This document shows positions 54,803 through 64,000 of a stretch of DNA of 64,000 nucleotides, in pieces. The translations under genes and the position numbers were made by a program. Source of the DNA: Acidicapsa acidisoli (GTDB taxonomy: Bacteria > Acidobacteriota > Terriglobia > Terriglobales > Acidobacteriaceae); contig NZ_JAGSYI010000004.1 of assembly GCF_025685625.1 (NCBI RefSeq), forward strand, positions 558,001 through 622,000, written 5' to 3'. A model generated the notes under the pieces. It saw nothing but the letters and a program-made list of their open reading frames with translations, had not been told where the DNA came from and did not search any database. Each line of letters starts with the position of its first letter. Positions within the stretch are counted from its first letter, which is position 1.

Positions 54803-57784
54803 TCAGGCTTCCACGCCGTGGCATTTCTTGTACTTCTTCCCGGAACCGCACGGGCAAGGATCGTTGCGTCCAACCTTGCTGCCTGCATGACGTTGCGCCG
54901 GTTCGCTGCTCGCCTGCGACCCCGCGAAACGAGCCGCTTCGATTTCCCGCTTCTTCTTGCGCTCGAACTCCTTCTCAAGCGCATCGATCGTCGTGCTCGG
55001 GGCCCGCGTTGGCACCGCAATCTCCCTCACCTGACTTCGCGCCGAAACCGCCGCAGGTTCCAGCACAGCGCTCTCCACCGGAGGCGCCGCCGGAACCGTC
55101 CGATCCAACTCCGGCGCTTCCGTGAAAGGCTGTCCATCCGGCCCGACAATCTGCATCCGGAACAGATACCGCGCCGTATCTTCCTGGAAGCGAGTCATCA
55201 TCGCCTCGAACATCTCGAACGACTCTTTCTTGTACGCCACCAGCGGATCCTGTTGCGCATACCCGCGCATCCCGATCCCTTCCTTCAGGTGGTCCATCGC
55301 CAGCAGATGATCCTTCCAAAGGCCGTCCAGCACCGAAAGCATCACCATCCGCTCGTGGTAGCGCATCGCCTCAGCGCCGAGAATCTTCTCCTTGGACTCG
55401 TAATCCGCGCGCAGCCTGTTGTAGATCGCATCCCCCAGTTCGTGACGCGTCAACTCCATCGGATCAAGCTTCTGCGCTTCCAGATCGAACCCGAACTGCC
55501 CGATCAACTTCTCCTTCAGTCCCTTCAGATTCCACTGCTCCGGATGCGCCGTCTCCGGAGCGAACTCATCCAGAATCAGGCTTAGAATATTGGAAAGGTA
55601 ATCCTCAAGAATCAGCTCCCGCTGCTCGACAGCCAAGAGCAGGGAACGGCGCAGTCCATACACCGCCTCGCGCTGCTTGTTCATCACATCGTCGTACTCC
55701 AGCAGGTGCTTGCGCTGCTCGAAGTTCTGCGACTCGACCGCCTTTTGCGCGCCCTCGATGCGCTTCGAAATCATCTTCGACTCGATCGGCACGCCCTCTT
55801 CCATCCCCAGGCGCTCCAGCAGCGTCGAAACCCACGCCTTTGCGAAGATGCGCATCAGGTCGTCTTCCAGCGATAGATAAAACCGCGAAGCGCCCGGATC
55901 GCCCTGCCGGCCGGCACGGCCACGCAACTGGTTATCGATACGCCGCGACTCATGCCGTTCCGTGCCCAGGATAAACAGCCCGCCGGCCTCAATGACTTGA
56001 ACGTGTTCCGCCTGCACCGCCGCGGCATGAACGCTGTTCACTTCCTGCCACTGCTGTTCGGGCGTCTCAAACTCCTGCCCCTGGTAATAGAAGCGCAGAA
56101 ACCCCGCCGGAGCCATGGGGTTGATCGCACCCTCAGCGGCACTGATCGCCCGCGCCAATCCCTTTTTCACCAGCTCCTGCCGCGTCATGAAATCCGGATT
56201 GCCGCCGAGAATAATATCCGTGCCGCGTCCGGCCATGTTCGTGGCGATGGTCACCATCCCCAGCCGCCCGGCCTGCGCGACAATCTCCGCCTCGCGCTCA
56301 TGGAACTTGGCGTTCAGCACCACGTGCTTCACGCCCTTGCGCTGCAAGGTCTGCGACAACAGCTCGCTCTTCTCGATCGAAGTCGTACCCACCAGCACCG
56401 GCTGCCCCGTCTCATGCAGCGTGGCAATATCATCCGCAACAGCCTTGTACTTCTCCTTGATCGTCCGGTACACAATATCCGAACCATCCCCACGCAGCAT
56501 CGGCTTGTTCGTCGGAATAACCGTGATATCCAGCTTGTAGATCTTGTCGAACTCCGCCGCTTCCGTCTCCGCCGTTCCCGTCATGCCGGACAGCTTCTTA
56601 TACAAACGGAAATAGTTCTGGAAGGTAATCGTCGCCAGCGTCTGATCTTCCTTGCGGATGTTGACGCCTTCCTTCGCCTCCACCGACTGGTGCAGTCCAT
56701 CCGACCAGCGCCGCCCCGGCATCAGGCGTCCGGTAAAGGTGTCGACAATGATGACTTCGCCGTCCTTGACCACATAATCCACATCGCGTTTGTAGAGAGC
56801 ATGCGCCTTGATCGCCACTTCGACGTAGTGCTTCAGATCCCAGTTTTCCGGATCGGCAATGTTGTCGATCCCCAGCAACTCCTCGATCTTGAACCAGCCC
56901 TCGTCCGTGACGCCGATCGTCCGGTGCTTCTCATCGACAACATAGTCGCCGGTGAAGATCTTCGCCTCGCCCTGTCCTGGGTCAGTCTCCTCGCCCAGTT
57001 CCAGCTTCGGAATGATCGATTTCACACGCGCATACTTGTCCGTCGTCTGATCCGTCGGCCCAGAGATGATCAGCGGCGTCCGCGACTCATCTATCAGGAT
57101 CGAGTCAACCTCGTCGACGATGGAGTAGTAGTGCCCGCGCTGGACACAGTCCTTCAACTCAAACTTCATGTTGTCGCGAAGATAGTCGAAGCCGAACTCG
57201 TTGTTGGTCCCATAGGTGATGTCCGCTGCATAAGCCTCGCGCCTCTGATCGTCACTCAGATCATGCACGATCACGCCCACCGTCATGCCCAGGAACTCGT
57301 AAATCTTACCCATCCACTCGGCATCGCGCTTGGCCAGGTAATCGTTCACTGTGACCACATGCACACCATGCCCGGCCAGCGCATTCAGATAGCAGGAGAG
57401 CGTCGCCACCAGCGTCTTGCCTTCGCCGGTACGCATCTCGGCAATCTTGCCCTGGTGCAGCACCATGCCGCCGATCATCTGCACGTCAAAGTGCCGCATC
57501 TTGACCGCGCGCTTGCCCGCCTCGCGCACCACGGCAAAGGCCTCCGGCAGCAGTTCGTCGAGCGCAGCCTTCTCGGCAGTCCGGATCTCGTCCTCGTCCG
57601 TGATCCCTTCGATACGTGCAGCAATTCGGATGCGGAATTCATTCGTCTTGGCCCGCAGCTCATCATCCGTCAGCGGAATGATATGAGGCTCAAGAGCGTT
57701 GATTTGAGTGACAATCGGCAACAGGCGCTTGATTACGCGCTCGTTATTGGTGCCAAAGATTTTTGTAAGCAGCTTACCGAACAA
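54803..57784 (-). CDS. secA: Protein translocase ATPase SecA
   Basis: 993 residues, at the long end for SecA. Walker A is [14 protein letters not shown], Walker B is [20 protein letters not shown], and the helicase-like [16 protein letters not shown] is present; the C-terminus has the zinc-binding [14 protein letters not shown] that contacts SecB and ribosomes. SecA drives export through SecYEG at the inner membrane. No start ambiguity beyond [11 protein letters not shown]. Downstream is the shared terminator. Confidence 0.97.
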   Translation of the reverse strand: MFGKLLTKIFGTNNERVIKRLLPIVTQINALEPHIIPLTDDELRAKTNEFRIRIAARIEGITDEDEIRTAEKAALDELLPEAFAVVREAGKRAVKMRHFDVQMIGGMVLHQGKIAEMRTGEGKTLVATLSCYLNALAGHGVHVVTVNDYLAKRDAEWMGKIYEFLGMTVGVIVHDLSDDQRREAYAADITYGTNNEFGFDYLRDNMKFELKDCVQRGHYYSIVDEVDSILIDESRTPLIISGPTDQTTDKYARVKSIIPKLELGEETDPGQGEAKIFTGDYVVDEKHRTIGVTDEGWFKIEELLGIDNIADPENWDLKHYVEVAIKAHALYKRDVDYVVKDGEVIIVDTFTGRLMPGRRWSDGLHQSVEAKEGVNIRKEDQTLATITFQNYFRLYKKLSGMTGTAETEAAEFDKIYKLDITVIPTNKPMLRGDGSDIVYRTIKEKYKAVADDIATLHETGQPVLVGTTSIEKSELLSQTLQRKGVKHVVLNAKFHEREAEIVAQAGRLGMVTIATNMAGRGTDIILGGNPDFMTRQELVKKGLARAISAAEGAINPMAPAGFLRFYYQGQEFETPEQQWQEVNSVHAAAVQAEHVQVIEAGGLFILGTERHESRRIDNQLRGRAGRQGDPGASRFYLSLEDDLMRIFAKAWVSTLLERLGMEEGVPIESKMISKRIEGAQKAVESQNFEQRKHLLEYDDVMNKQREAVYGLRRSLLLAVEQRELILEDYLSNILSLILDEFAPETAHPEQWNLKGLKEKLIGQFGFDLEAQKLDPMELTRHELGDAIYNRLRADYESKEKILGAEAMRYHERMVMLSVLDGLWKDHLLAMDHLKEGIGMRGYAQQDPLVAYKKESFEMFEAMMTRFQEDTARYLFRMQIVGPDGQPFTEAPELDRTVPAAPPVESAVLEPAAVSARSQVREIAVPTRAPSTTIDALEKEFERKKKREIEAARFAGSQASSEPAQRHAGSKVGRNDPCPCGSGKKYKKCHGVEA

Positions 57785-57968
57785 GGCAGGTCTCCATCTG
57801 ACAGTCTAAATGCTTCGTATTTTCGAAGCATGAATGAGAGTCTTCTGAGCAACGCACAGCAATCACAGAATCCGTTCCTTCGGCCGACCACCCAAACTGG
57901 GAAATGAGACGAACCGGATTGATCTTGACGGCACAATCGTGCTCGCATCCGAGCAGGAAGTACGGCGA

Positions 57969-58370
57969 TTAGGGAGCCGGACTCCCAGAATGCGCAAAGA
58001 TCGCCAGCGACGGAGAGGCTGACTTGCAGAGTGAAACGAAGGAAGAACCGGACCCCTCGCGCGGCGCAATCGCACCTGCTGCCAGAACGACCGGGGTCGA
58101 AGAGTGAGTCCTTTCGGAGAGAATTCTCGCCCAGCGGGACGGCGTCAATCCACGCCGCTTGGTCCCGGCAATAGGTACAAGAGGACCATTCGCGCGCCGG
58201 CGAACAAGAATCGTACCTCCGGCCGGCCCCACGCGGAGCTGACCCGCAGTGCTCAGAATCAAGCCTCCGGCAGATTCGCCGCCAACCTGCGCCGGAACAT
58301 TCGCCCGAGCGACATCCGCCAGCAAAGCCAGCAGAAAGAACGCATACATCGCTCGGTCAAATCTCTTCAT
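57969..58370 (-). CDS. Possible small secreted protein
   Basis: 133 residues. A signal-like segment (MYAFFLLALLADVARANVPA) is followed by Gly/Arg/Ser-rich sequence without a known family. The ribosome binding site is weak (GGGG two bases from the ATG). It lies 41 bases after glgA on the same strand. Coding nature is uncertain. Confidence 0.5.
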   Translation of the reverse strand: MKRFDRAMYAFFLLALLADVARANVPAQVGGESAGGLILSTAGQLRVGPAGGTILVRRRANGPLVPIAGTKRRGLTPSRWARILSERTHSSTPVVLAAGAIAPREGSGSSFVSLCKSASPSLAIFAHSGSPAP

Positions 58371-58410
58371 AGCCCCAATTCTAGCCCGAATCGCGGCCTA
58401 AGTCTCGCAG

Positions 58411-59874
58411 TTATCCCCGCCGCCGCAAAACTTCCTCGTAGACTTCTACATACTCCCGCGCCGGATGCTCCCAGGAAAAATTCTTCGCCATCCCATTCCA
58501 CATCAGCTTCCGCCAACCGGCCTTGTCCTGAAACGCTGCCAGCGCCCGGTCGATCGCAGCCATCAGATCCTGTGCCTGATACCCATAAAACTTGAACCCA
58601 GTCCCAGTCCCAGCCGCAGCATCCCACTCCTCGACCGCATCGTCGAGCCCACCCGTAGCGCGCACCACCGTAACCGCCCCATACTTCAACGAATACATCT
58701 GATTCAGCCCGCACGGCTCATACCGCGAAGGCATCAGGAAAATATCCGACCCCGCCTGCACCTTGTGCGCGAGCGCCTCGTCGAACTTGACCCGTGCCGC
58801 AACCTTATGCGGACTGCGCGCCGCAAGACTCCGGAAGAAGTTTTCGTAATACGGCTCACCCTCTCCAATCGCCACCAGCACTATATCCCGCTCCAGCAAC
58901 TGATCGGCGATCTGCGCCACAAAATCCATGCCCTTCTGCGTCGAAAACCGCGAAACAATCCCCATCACCGGCGTTGTATCCGGCACATTCTCAAGGCCAA
59001 AGGCGTGCAGCAGATCACGCCGGCACTCCACTTTCCCTTCCAGGTGCTCAGGCGAATAATGCGCCGCCAGCTTAGGATCGCGCGCCGGGTCCCACCGCGA
59101 ATAATCCACACCATTCAGGATTCCCCGCAGGTCCAACCGTCGCCGCTGAAAAACACCCTCCAGTCCGGCGCCATACTCCGCCGTCTGGATCTCCCCCGCA
59201 TACGTCCGGCTCACCGTAGTCAGGTAATCCGAAAACACCAACCCGCCCTTGAGGAAGTTGAACGAGTCATTCACCTCAACCTTGTCATGCGTAAACAGGT
59301 CCCAGGGCAAGAGCAGTTGCTCAATCGTCTTCTTCGAGTGCCAACCCTGATACATCGCATTGTGAACCGTCAGCACTGTAGCCGCTGACCGAAGCAACGG
59401 ATCGAAGTAATACACCGAGCGCAGCATCACCGGCAGGAGTGAACTCTGCCAGTCATGCACATGGAAAATCTCCGGCACGCCCAGTTGCTTCGCCGCCTCC
59501 AGCACCACCCGGCAAAACAGCCCAAACCGCTCCGCATTATCCGAAAAATCCCCGACCCCGGTCGTCGGTCCATAGATCCCGTCCCGGTCAAAGAGCTCCG
59601 GACAATCTACAAAGTAAAACTGCACTCCATCCCGCTCTCCCCCGTCCACAATTCCCGCGAACCGGTTGTAATACGGAAACGGAATCGTAATCGACCGGAC
59701 GGCAAACGTCAGTTCCTCCGGCAAAAACGACCGCGCAGACTTGTAAAGCGGCAGATAGACCGTCACCCGATGTCCCAGCTTCACCAGCGCCGGCGGCAGC
59801 GCTGCAATCACATCCGCCATCCCGCCGGTCTGGGCAAACGGTTCACACTCGGAAGCAGCAAATACAATATGCAT
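58411..59874 (-). CDS. glgA: Glycogen synthase (ADP-glucose type)
   Basis: 487 residues. GT5 features: N-terminal FAASECEPFAQTGGMADVIA (ADP-glucose KxGG-type site, here TGG), VHDWQSSLLPV, the FNFLKGGLVFSDYLTTVSRT region, and the C-terminal VSRFSTQKGMDFVAQI and PSRYEPCGLNQMYSLKYGAV (catalytic E in the SRYEPCG motif). GlgA extends alpha-1,4-glucan chains in glycogen synthesis. ATG 59874 has GGAGGAGA nine bases upstream. No other glg gene is adjacent. Confidence 0.95.
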   Translation of the reverse strand: MHIVFAASECEPFAQTGGMADVIAALPPALVKLGHRVTVYLPLYKSARSFLPEELTFAVRSITIPFPYYNRFAGIVDGGERDGVQFYFVDCPELFDRDGIYGPTTGVGDFSDNAERFGLFCRVVLEAAKQLGVPEIFHVHDWQSSLLPVMLRSVYYFDPLLRSAATVLTVHNAMYQGWHSKKTIEQLLLPWDLFTHDKVEVNDSFNFLKGGLVFSDYLTTVSRTYAGEIQTAEYGAGLEGVFQRRRLDLRGILNGVDYSRWDPARDPKLAAHYSPEHLEGKVECRRDLLHAFGLENVPDTTPVMGIVSRFSTQKGMDFVAQIADQLLERDIVLVAIGEGEPYYENFFRSLAARSPHKVAARVKFDEALAHKVQAGSDIFLMPSRYEPCGLNQMYSLKYGAVTVVRATGGLDDAVEEWDAAAGTGTGFKFYGYQAQDLMAAIDRALAAFQDKAGWRKLMWNGMAKNFSWEHPAREYVEVYEEVLRRRG

Positions 59875-60020
59875 TTGGAATCTCTCCTCCGCCCGGAACA
59901 AAATTGGACGGTAACTTCTCCGATATGGCCCATTGATCCTGGGAATCCGGGCGGAATCAGGCCCAACCCGCCAAGTCTACTACGCCCCGCCGTGGGACTT
60001 CCCGCGCAGAAAGAGCAACC

Positions 60021-60821
60021 ATGGCCGCAAAATCAAAGCTGGGACAGAATTTCCTGCGCGCCCCCAAGGCAATCGAACGCATCATCGCCGCGCTCGGGCC
60101 ACTCGGCACCCGAACCGTCGTCGAAATCGGCCCCGGCAAAGGAGCCATCACCGAAGGCCTTGCCGCCCAGGCAAAGCATTTAATCACCATAGAACTCGAC
60201 CGCGAGCTCGCCTGGATGCTCCAAGAGCGTTTCTCCCCCGAAAAGGGCTTCCACAACGTCACCGTTTGCCGCCAGGACGTCCTTGGCTTTGATTTCGCCG
60301 CTGCGGCCAAAGTTGCGGAAGAATCACTGCTCGTCGTTGGAAATCTGCCGTACTACATCACCTCGCCCATCCTGCTCCGCCTCGCCGCCAGCGCAGCGGC
60401 AATTGACCGTGCCGTTCTGATGGTCCAGCGCGAGGTCGCCGACCGCGTCACCGCCCGGCCGGAATCGCGCGACTACGGCCTGCTCTCCGTCACCCTTCAA
60501 CTCTACGGAAGCACCGAGCCGCTCCTCACTCTGCCGCCGGAAGCCTTCGCCCCGCCGCCCGAGGTACACTCCACTGTCTTCCGCTGGATCTTTGCTCCGC
60601 GCTTCTCCGAACTAGGAGTTGAAGAAGCGGCGTTCATAGCATTTCTTAAGCAGTGCTTCGCCCAAAAGCGCAAGACGCTCTCGAATAATCTCCGCGCCGC
60701 CGCACAATCGGCAGACCGTATCGGCGACGCCTTCGTAACCACGGGTATCTCGCCGCAGATCCGCGCCGAAGCTCTCACCGTAGAGGAACTGGCCGCCATC
60801 TGGCGCGCTCTTTCCCGCTGA
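60021..60821 (+). CDS. rsmA: 16S rRNA dimethyladenosine transferase (KsgA)
   Basis: 266 residues. GQNFLRAPKAIERI is the family opening, VVEIGPGKGAITEGLA the SAM site, and VVGNLPYYITSPILL the catalytic NLPY motif, followed by the FAPPPEVHSTVFRW segment typical of RsmA. It dimethylates A1518 and A1519 of 16S rRNA during small-subunit assembly. It stands alone between the divergent glgA gene and a convergent gene. Confidence 0.96.
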   Translation: MAAKSKLGQNFLRAPKAIERIIAALGPLGTRTVVEIGPGKGAITEGLAAQAKHLITIELDRELAWMLQERFSPEKGFHNVTVCRQDVLGFDFAAAAKVAEESLLVVGNLPYYITSPILLRLAASAAAIDRAVLMVQREVADRVTARPESRDYGLLSVTLQLYGSTEPLLTLPPEAFAPPPEVHSTVFRWIFAPRFSELGVEEAAFIAFLKQCFAQKRKTLSNNLRAAAQSADRIGDAFVTTGISPQIRAEALTVEELAAIWRALSR

Positions 60822-60839
60822 AAATCCCGCAAAACAAAA

Positions 60840-60867
60840 GTGCCGATCACCCAAAAGCGATCGGCAC
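60840..60867 (-). terminator. Rho-independent terminator of the FecR-domain gene
   Basis: A perfect 9-bp stem, GTGCCGATC (60840-60848) and GATCGGCAC (60859-60867), with loop ACCCAAAAGC. On the minus strand it is followed by TTTTGTTTT, so it ends the gene at 60902; for rsmA on the plus strand the T-run is weak. Confidence 0.8.
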
Positions 60868-60901
60868 GATTGTGAATTAACTGAAACTCGGCCAATAAGC
60901 G

Positions 60902-62533
60902 TTATTTGTGGCTTCCGCCACCACCACCACCGCCTCCGCCACTGCTGCCCCCGACATGACCACCACCACCGCTCATCCCACCGCCACCGGAATATGACGA
61001 ATGCGAAGCGGAAGACGAGGAAGAAGAGAACGACTGCGCATGGCTGGCCGGCATCGAAGACATCCGTGTGCCCGAATACCCCGATTGCCCAGGATGCATA
61101 TACGTCGCAGCAGGCCTCGTCGGACTAGGATAGTAGCCGCCCGCCTCGCGGCCAGACTCGCGATTCGCGAACGCCGCCCCGCGATCATAGCCCGGTCGCG
61201 GAGCAACCGGCCGCAGTGGCGCCACGGTATGCCCGCCAATCATTACTGGCTGCGCCGGCCGCGCATATTGTGCCATATTGACAGTCTTGACCGTGCGGCG
61301 GTCCACCGGAATCACGTTCGCCGCCACCAGTGTGCGACTTCCCACCGGATGCGGGTGCCCCGGTCCGCCACCCCCCGGACGCCGCGGCGGAAGATAACCT
61401 CGCGGGCCGGTGCCGATGTTGTATCCCCAACCGGTGCCATACCACCACGGACTGCAGCCTCCACCCGGAGCCCAGCCCCAGCCGAAGTTATCGTAGTAAT
61501 TCCACAATCCGCACTGGAACGGCGCATAGCCCCAGTCGTACCCCGAATTCCAGATAAACCCATACCCCGGATAGTTGACCCACCTGCCGTATCCATATGG
61601 ATCCCACGACGCGCCAGCCGCCTGCGCATCGAACGGCGACCACACATATCCCTGGCCCGGAACGTCATACCAATTTCCGTTGGCATCCAGATCGCCCATT
61701 CCGACGCCCTGCGAATTCACATAACCGCTGCTGGCCGCCGTCTTTTCGCCCGCCTCCTGGTTCAGCACCTGGTCGCGATCCGCATTCCAGCTATCCCACG
61801 AATCCGGCTCGATCGACTCGGCAAGGTTGTAGCGAGTCTGATCGTTCGCATCCAGGGTCAGGCTCTCTCCGCCATGCATATCCAGTTGCATCGAATCGCC
61901 GCGATCCAGATGCACATTCCCGGAAAATAACGCCATCTCTCCCGGAGGCGTGTCCAGCGTGAGCCTCACCACGGAAAAACTGCTCGCCGAAAAAGACGCA
62001 GGGCCATAACTCACCCGCAGGCTGTGCTCCTCATTACTCGGCTGCAGTTCGAAATACGCCAGGCCGTTATTCAGCACAACCTCCGTGCGCGATCCGGTTC
62101 CCTGCTGCTGCAAAACAGTAAATGTCAGCATCGAATTCGGCGACAGGCGCACCAGACTCCCGTCCTCCAACTGAACCTCGGCCCGCCCGTCGTTGCCGGT
62201 GTTCACCTCCGCGCCCTCGAAGAGCGGTAGATTGGCGTAAGCCGGATCGGCGATCACCTGTCCATCCTGAATCACCCGCACCTGCCCCTCAACCGTGCTT
62301 AACCGCACCGCACGCGAATCGGACCCGGTCTGCGCGACATCCGGAGCATCATCGTCATCGAGTGGCAAAGCAGCAGCAGCCGTAGCCCAGACAGCACACG
62401 CGGCGAGCACAAAAATCGCTCCAGCCGCAGGCAGGATTTTCCCGAGTCCCGTCAAAGATGCAACCCAATGCGCCGGCCCGTCGCTCAGCTCTGGTCGAGA
62501 ACCCTTGGCAGAGGTATGCGTAAAAGTTTTCAT
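60902..62533 (-). CDS. FecR-domain protein with DUF6600-like WxxGYW region and Gly/Ser tail
   Basis: About 543 residues. Membrane anchor or signal (AAGAIFVLAACAVWATAAAA), a FecR-like domain (about 75-170; AVRLSTVEGQVRVIQDG; AEVQLEDGSLVRLSPNS), then a Trp/Gly/Tyr-rich region (YDVPGQGYVWSPFDAQAAGA; FIWNSGYDWGYAPF) and a Ser/Gly-rich tail with a run of glycines before SHK. ATG 62533 has AGGAG nine bases upstream. Probably cell-envelope located; function unknown. A terminator lies downstream. Confidence 0.85.
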   Translation of the reverse strand: MKTFTHTSAKGSRPELSDGPAHWVASLTGLGKILPAAGAIFVLAACAVWATAAAALPLDDDDAPDVAQTGSDSRAVRLSTVEGQVRVIQDGQVIADPAYANLPLFEGAEVNTGNDGRAEVQLEDGSLVRLSPNSMLTFTVLQQQGTGSRTEVVLNNGLAYFELQPSNEEHSLRVSYGPASFSASSFSVVRLTLDTPPGEMALFSGNVHLDRGDSMQLDMHGGESLTLDANDQTRYNLAESIEPDSWDSWNADRDQVLNQEAGEKTAASSGYVNSQGVGMGDLDANGNWYDVPGQGYVWSPFDAQAAGASWDPYGYGRWVNYPGYGFIWNSGYDWGYAPFQCGLWNYYDNFGWGWAPGGGCSPWWYGTGWGYNIGTGPRGYLPPRRPGGGGPGHPHPVGSRTLVAANVIPVDRRTVKTVNMAQYARPAQPVMIGGHTVAPLRPVAPRPGYDRGAAFANRESGREAGGYYPSPTRPAATYMHPGQSGYSGTRMSSMPASHAQSFSSSSSSASHSSYSGGGGMSGGGGHVGGSSGGGGGGGGGSHK

Positions 62534-62706
62534 GGAGAGACTCTCCTTTGTCCCACCCGAACGAGCTTTGCGAACCATGCAGTAAAGACGTTGGCGCACC
62601 GCAAACCGGTCGTTCAGTATGTGAGACGAACCCCAACGTTACTTAGACCCGAATCCCAAACGGAAGTCGCAAATACTCAAAAAATACCCGATCCAAGTAA
62701 ACTCTG

Positions 62707-63387
62707 TTAGCGAATTTGCGTCAACAACTGCCGCGCTTTGCGCCGCACCCGATCCATGACCTCTTCATCCGACGCAATTCGGGTCAAAGTCTCGCGGATC
62801 GTGCCCACCTCAGCCGCGCTGCCTTCGTGCAGCGCAGTCACAAGGTTGTCAAGCTCCTCGTCCAGTCCCAGGCGGTCATGCTGCAGCAGCTTTTCCATGC
62901 GCGCCCCGCTCAGAATCGTGAACTCCACCGCCATCAGCGAATTCCCAAGCTCCTCGATCTGTTTGTCCTTCGAGTAGTTGTATTCACAGGCCCCGCTCCC
63001 TTCCGGACCGGAATAGCTCAGTCGCTTCGTCCCTTGAAAGGCCACCTTCATGTGGCTTTCGCACGGAAAGGCAAACCACCGCCGCGTCCGTGCCGTCGAA
63101 AACACCTGCTCCGTGAAGGCAGGACTTAACTGCACAGGCCGATGCACATCCCCGGCGAGGATCGTCTTAGCCTCCTCCTGCGTCGGTTGCCCACCCTCCG
63201 CATCAAACTGCCCGCTCCCGTCCGGACTCAGTTTGAGCGTCCAGTGCGACGGCACAAGTTGCAGATTCGTAAACTCAATCTGGAAAACAGCGGACTGTTG
63301 AGCACGCAGCGCCGAAGTAAAGAAAGCCGTGCAGGCAATCAACCCCAGCGCCCTCAGCTTCATCCCTCTCAGAGACAACCCGTTCAT
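62707..63387 (-). CDS. Secreted hypothetical protein coupled to ruvC
   Basis: About 226 residues. A signal peptide (LRALGLIACTAFFTSALRAQ) precedes a beta-rich domain (VFQIEFTNLQLVPSHWTLKL; HMKVAFQGTKRLSYSG) and a helical C-terminus (EVMDRVRRKARQLLTQIR). No family recognised. ATG 63387 overlaps the ruvC TGA (ATGA) and has AGGAG eight bases upstream, so translation is coupled although the functions look unrelated. Confidence 0.78.
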   Translation of the reverse strand: MNGLSLRGMKLRALGLIACTAFFTSALRAQQSAVFQIEFTNLQLVPSHWTLKLSPDGSGQFDAEGGQPTQEEAKTILAGDVHRPVQLSPAFTEQVFSTARTRRWFAFPCESHMKVAFQGTKRLSYSGPEGSGACEYNYSKDKQIEELGNSLMAVEFTILSGARMEKLLQHDRLGLDEELDNLVTALHEGSAAEVGTIRETLTRIASDEEVMDRVRRKARQLLTQIR

Positions 63388-63893
63388 CCCCGAGTCTCCT
63401 GCATCGCGAGTGTCTGCGCCGTGTGAATGTGACAAATGGCGATCGCCAGCGCATCCGCCGCGTCGGGCGGCTCGGGCGGCGCATCCAGACCCAGCAGCCG
63501 GGCCACCATGAATTGCACCTGCTCCTTGCCCGCCAGCCCATAGCCCACCACCGAAGACTTGATCTTCAGCGGAGCATACTCAGCCAGCGGCAAACCCATC
63601 TGAGCGATCGTCAGCAGCGCCACCCCCCGCACCTGTCCCAGCTTTAGCGCCGACTTGGCATTCACAGAATAAAAGACCTCTTCCACAGCGACCACGTCAG
63701 GACGCCACTCTTCAAGCACCGTATTGAGCTCGTCAAATACCTGCTTCAGCCGCTGCGGCATCGTCTTCTGTTTCGGCAGGCGAATCCCACCGAACGCCCG
63801 GCAAATCAACCGGGGATTCCGGCTCTCATCGTCCGACTCCACCACCCCGAAACCGGTGATCTCCGTCCCGCAATCGATCCCCATTACCCGCAT
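63384..63893 (-). CDS. ruvC: Holliday-junction resolvase RuvC
   Basis: About 169 residues. Catalytic acids appear in order: MGIDCGTEITGFGVV, VVAVEEVFYS, and PDAADALAIAICHIH. RuvC cuts Holliday junctions in recombination with RuvAB. The start is ATG 63893 or ATG 63884; the frame is open to 63938 but that part lies before the conserved MGID. Its stop overlaps the start of the downstream secreted protein. ruvA and ruvB are not in the window. Confidence 0.95.
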   Translation of the reverse strand: MRVMGIDCGTEITGFGVVESDDESRNPRLICRAFGGIRLPKQKTMPQRLKQVFDELNTVLEEWRPDVVAVEEVFYSVNAKSALKLGQVRGVALLTIAQMGLPLAEYAPLKIKSSVVGYGLAGKEQVQFMVARLLGLDAPPEPPDAADALAIAICHIHTAQTLAMQETRG

Positions 63894-64000
63894 CACCCTG
63901 AGTGTAACCCACCTCCTGCCTCTCCGGTTTCCGCTCACTCACCTGCCCCAATCACGCAATTTCCCCCCCAACAGGCCGTAGCCGTCTGGCGTCTCTAGGC

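Noticed and set aside
55952-57907. 651-codon plus-strand open frame opposite secA
   Set aside because: Arg/His/Leu-rich shadow of the well-supported secA gene.

Overview
The window reads as chromosomal DNA from an Acidobacteriota bacterium, most likely class Terriglobia. This is inferred from gene content, not from a marker gene: two very large Oar-type TonB-dependent receptors with an N-terminal carboxypeptidase-regulatory domain, DUF4118 sensor kinases, a tandem DUF507 pair, an Hfq with a long N-terminal extension, a FecR/WxxGYW-type secreted protein, and short hairpin elements beginning GGGTGCCCCA between genes. Coding density is high and genes sit on both strands. No CRISPR array, rRNA operon, intact insertion sequence or prophage was seen.

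Layout. 1-7.9 kb: a secreted TPR protein, ispG (MEP isoprenoid pathway), a secreted serine hydrolase, then a minus-strand set (methyltransferase, secreted metallo-hydrolase, lipid kinase) facing a marR gene across two near-identical palindromes. 8-22.1 kb: a CsoR/RcnR-like operator with no intact target gene, a 57-codon ORF with a perfect Shine-Dalgarno, an Oar-type receptor, an MgtC-like protein, a kdpA without kdpB or kdpC, a KdpD-like kinase and KdpE-like regulator, a second Oar-type receptor and a response regulator that has lost its phospho-acceptor aspartate. 22.1-25.0 kb: a decay zone with tRNA-Glu, integrase and AraC remnants, a cydA tail and a doubly broken cydB.

25-31 kb: 6-phosphogluconate dehydrogenase and class II aldolase, the DUF507 pair with a [2Fe-2S] ferredoxin, and recJ. 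31-34.5 kb: three secreted minus-strand proteins. 34.8-39.2 kb: a three-gene phosphorelay cluster. 39.2-44.9 kb: ychF, a small protein, an outer-membrane protein, tmk and an overlapping cytochrome P450. 45-47 kb: a stress set (BON, glycine-zipper and YciE/F-like proteins). 47-50.6 kb: a GH51 arabinofuranosidase facing an alditol oxidase-like flavoprotein. 50.6-64 kb: housekeeping genes (holB, hfq, Sua5/tsaC, a CYTH protein, a TonB-like protein, secA, glgA, rsmA, ruvC) and a FecR-domain protein.

The most unusual parts are the potassium/two-component block (orphan KdpA plus atypical signalling proteins), the divergent Hfq, the small Cys/Trp ORF below a metal-type operator, and the cytochrome bd/integrase graveyard beside tRNA-Glu. 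Start codons were often moved inward from the longest frame where a Shine-Dalgarno and signal peptide agreed; several appear to be TTG or GTG.
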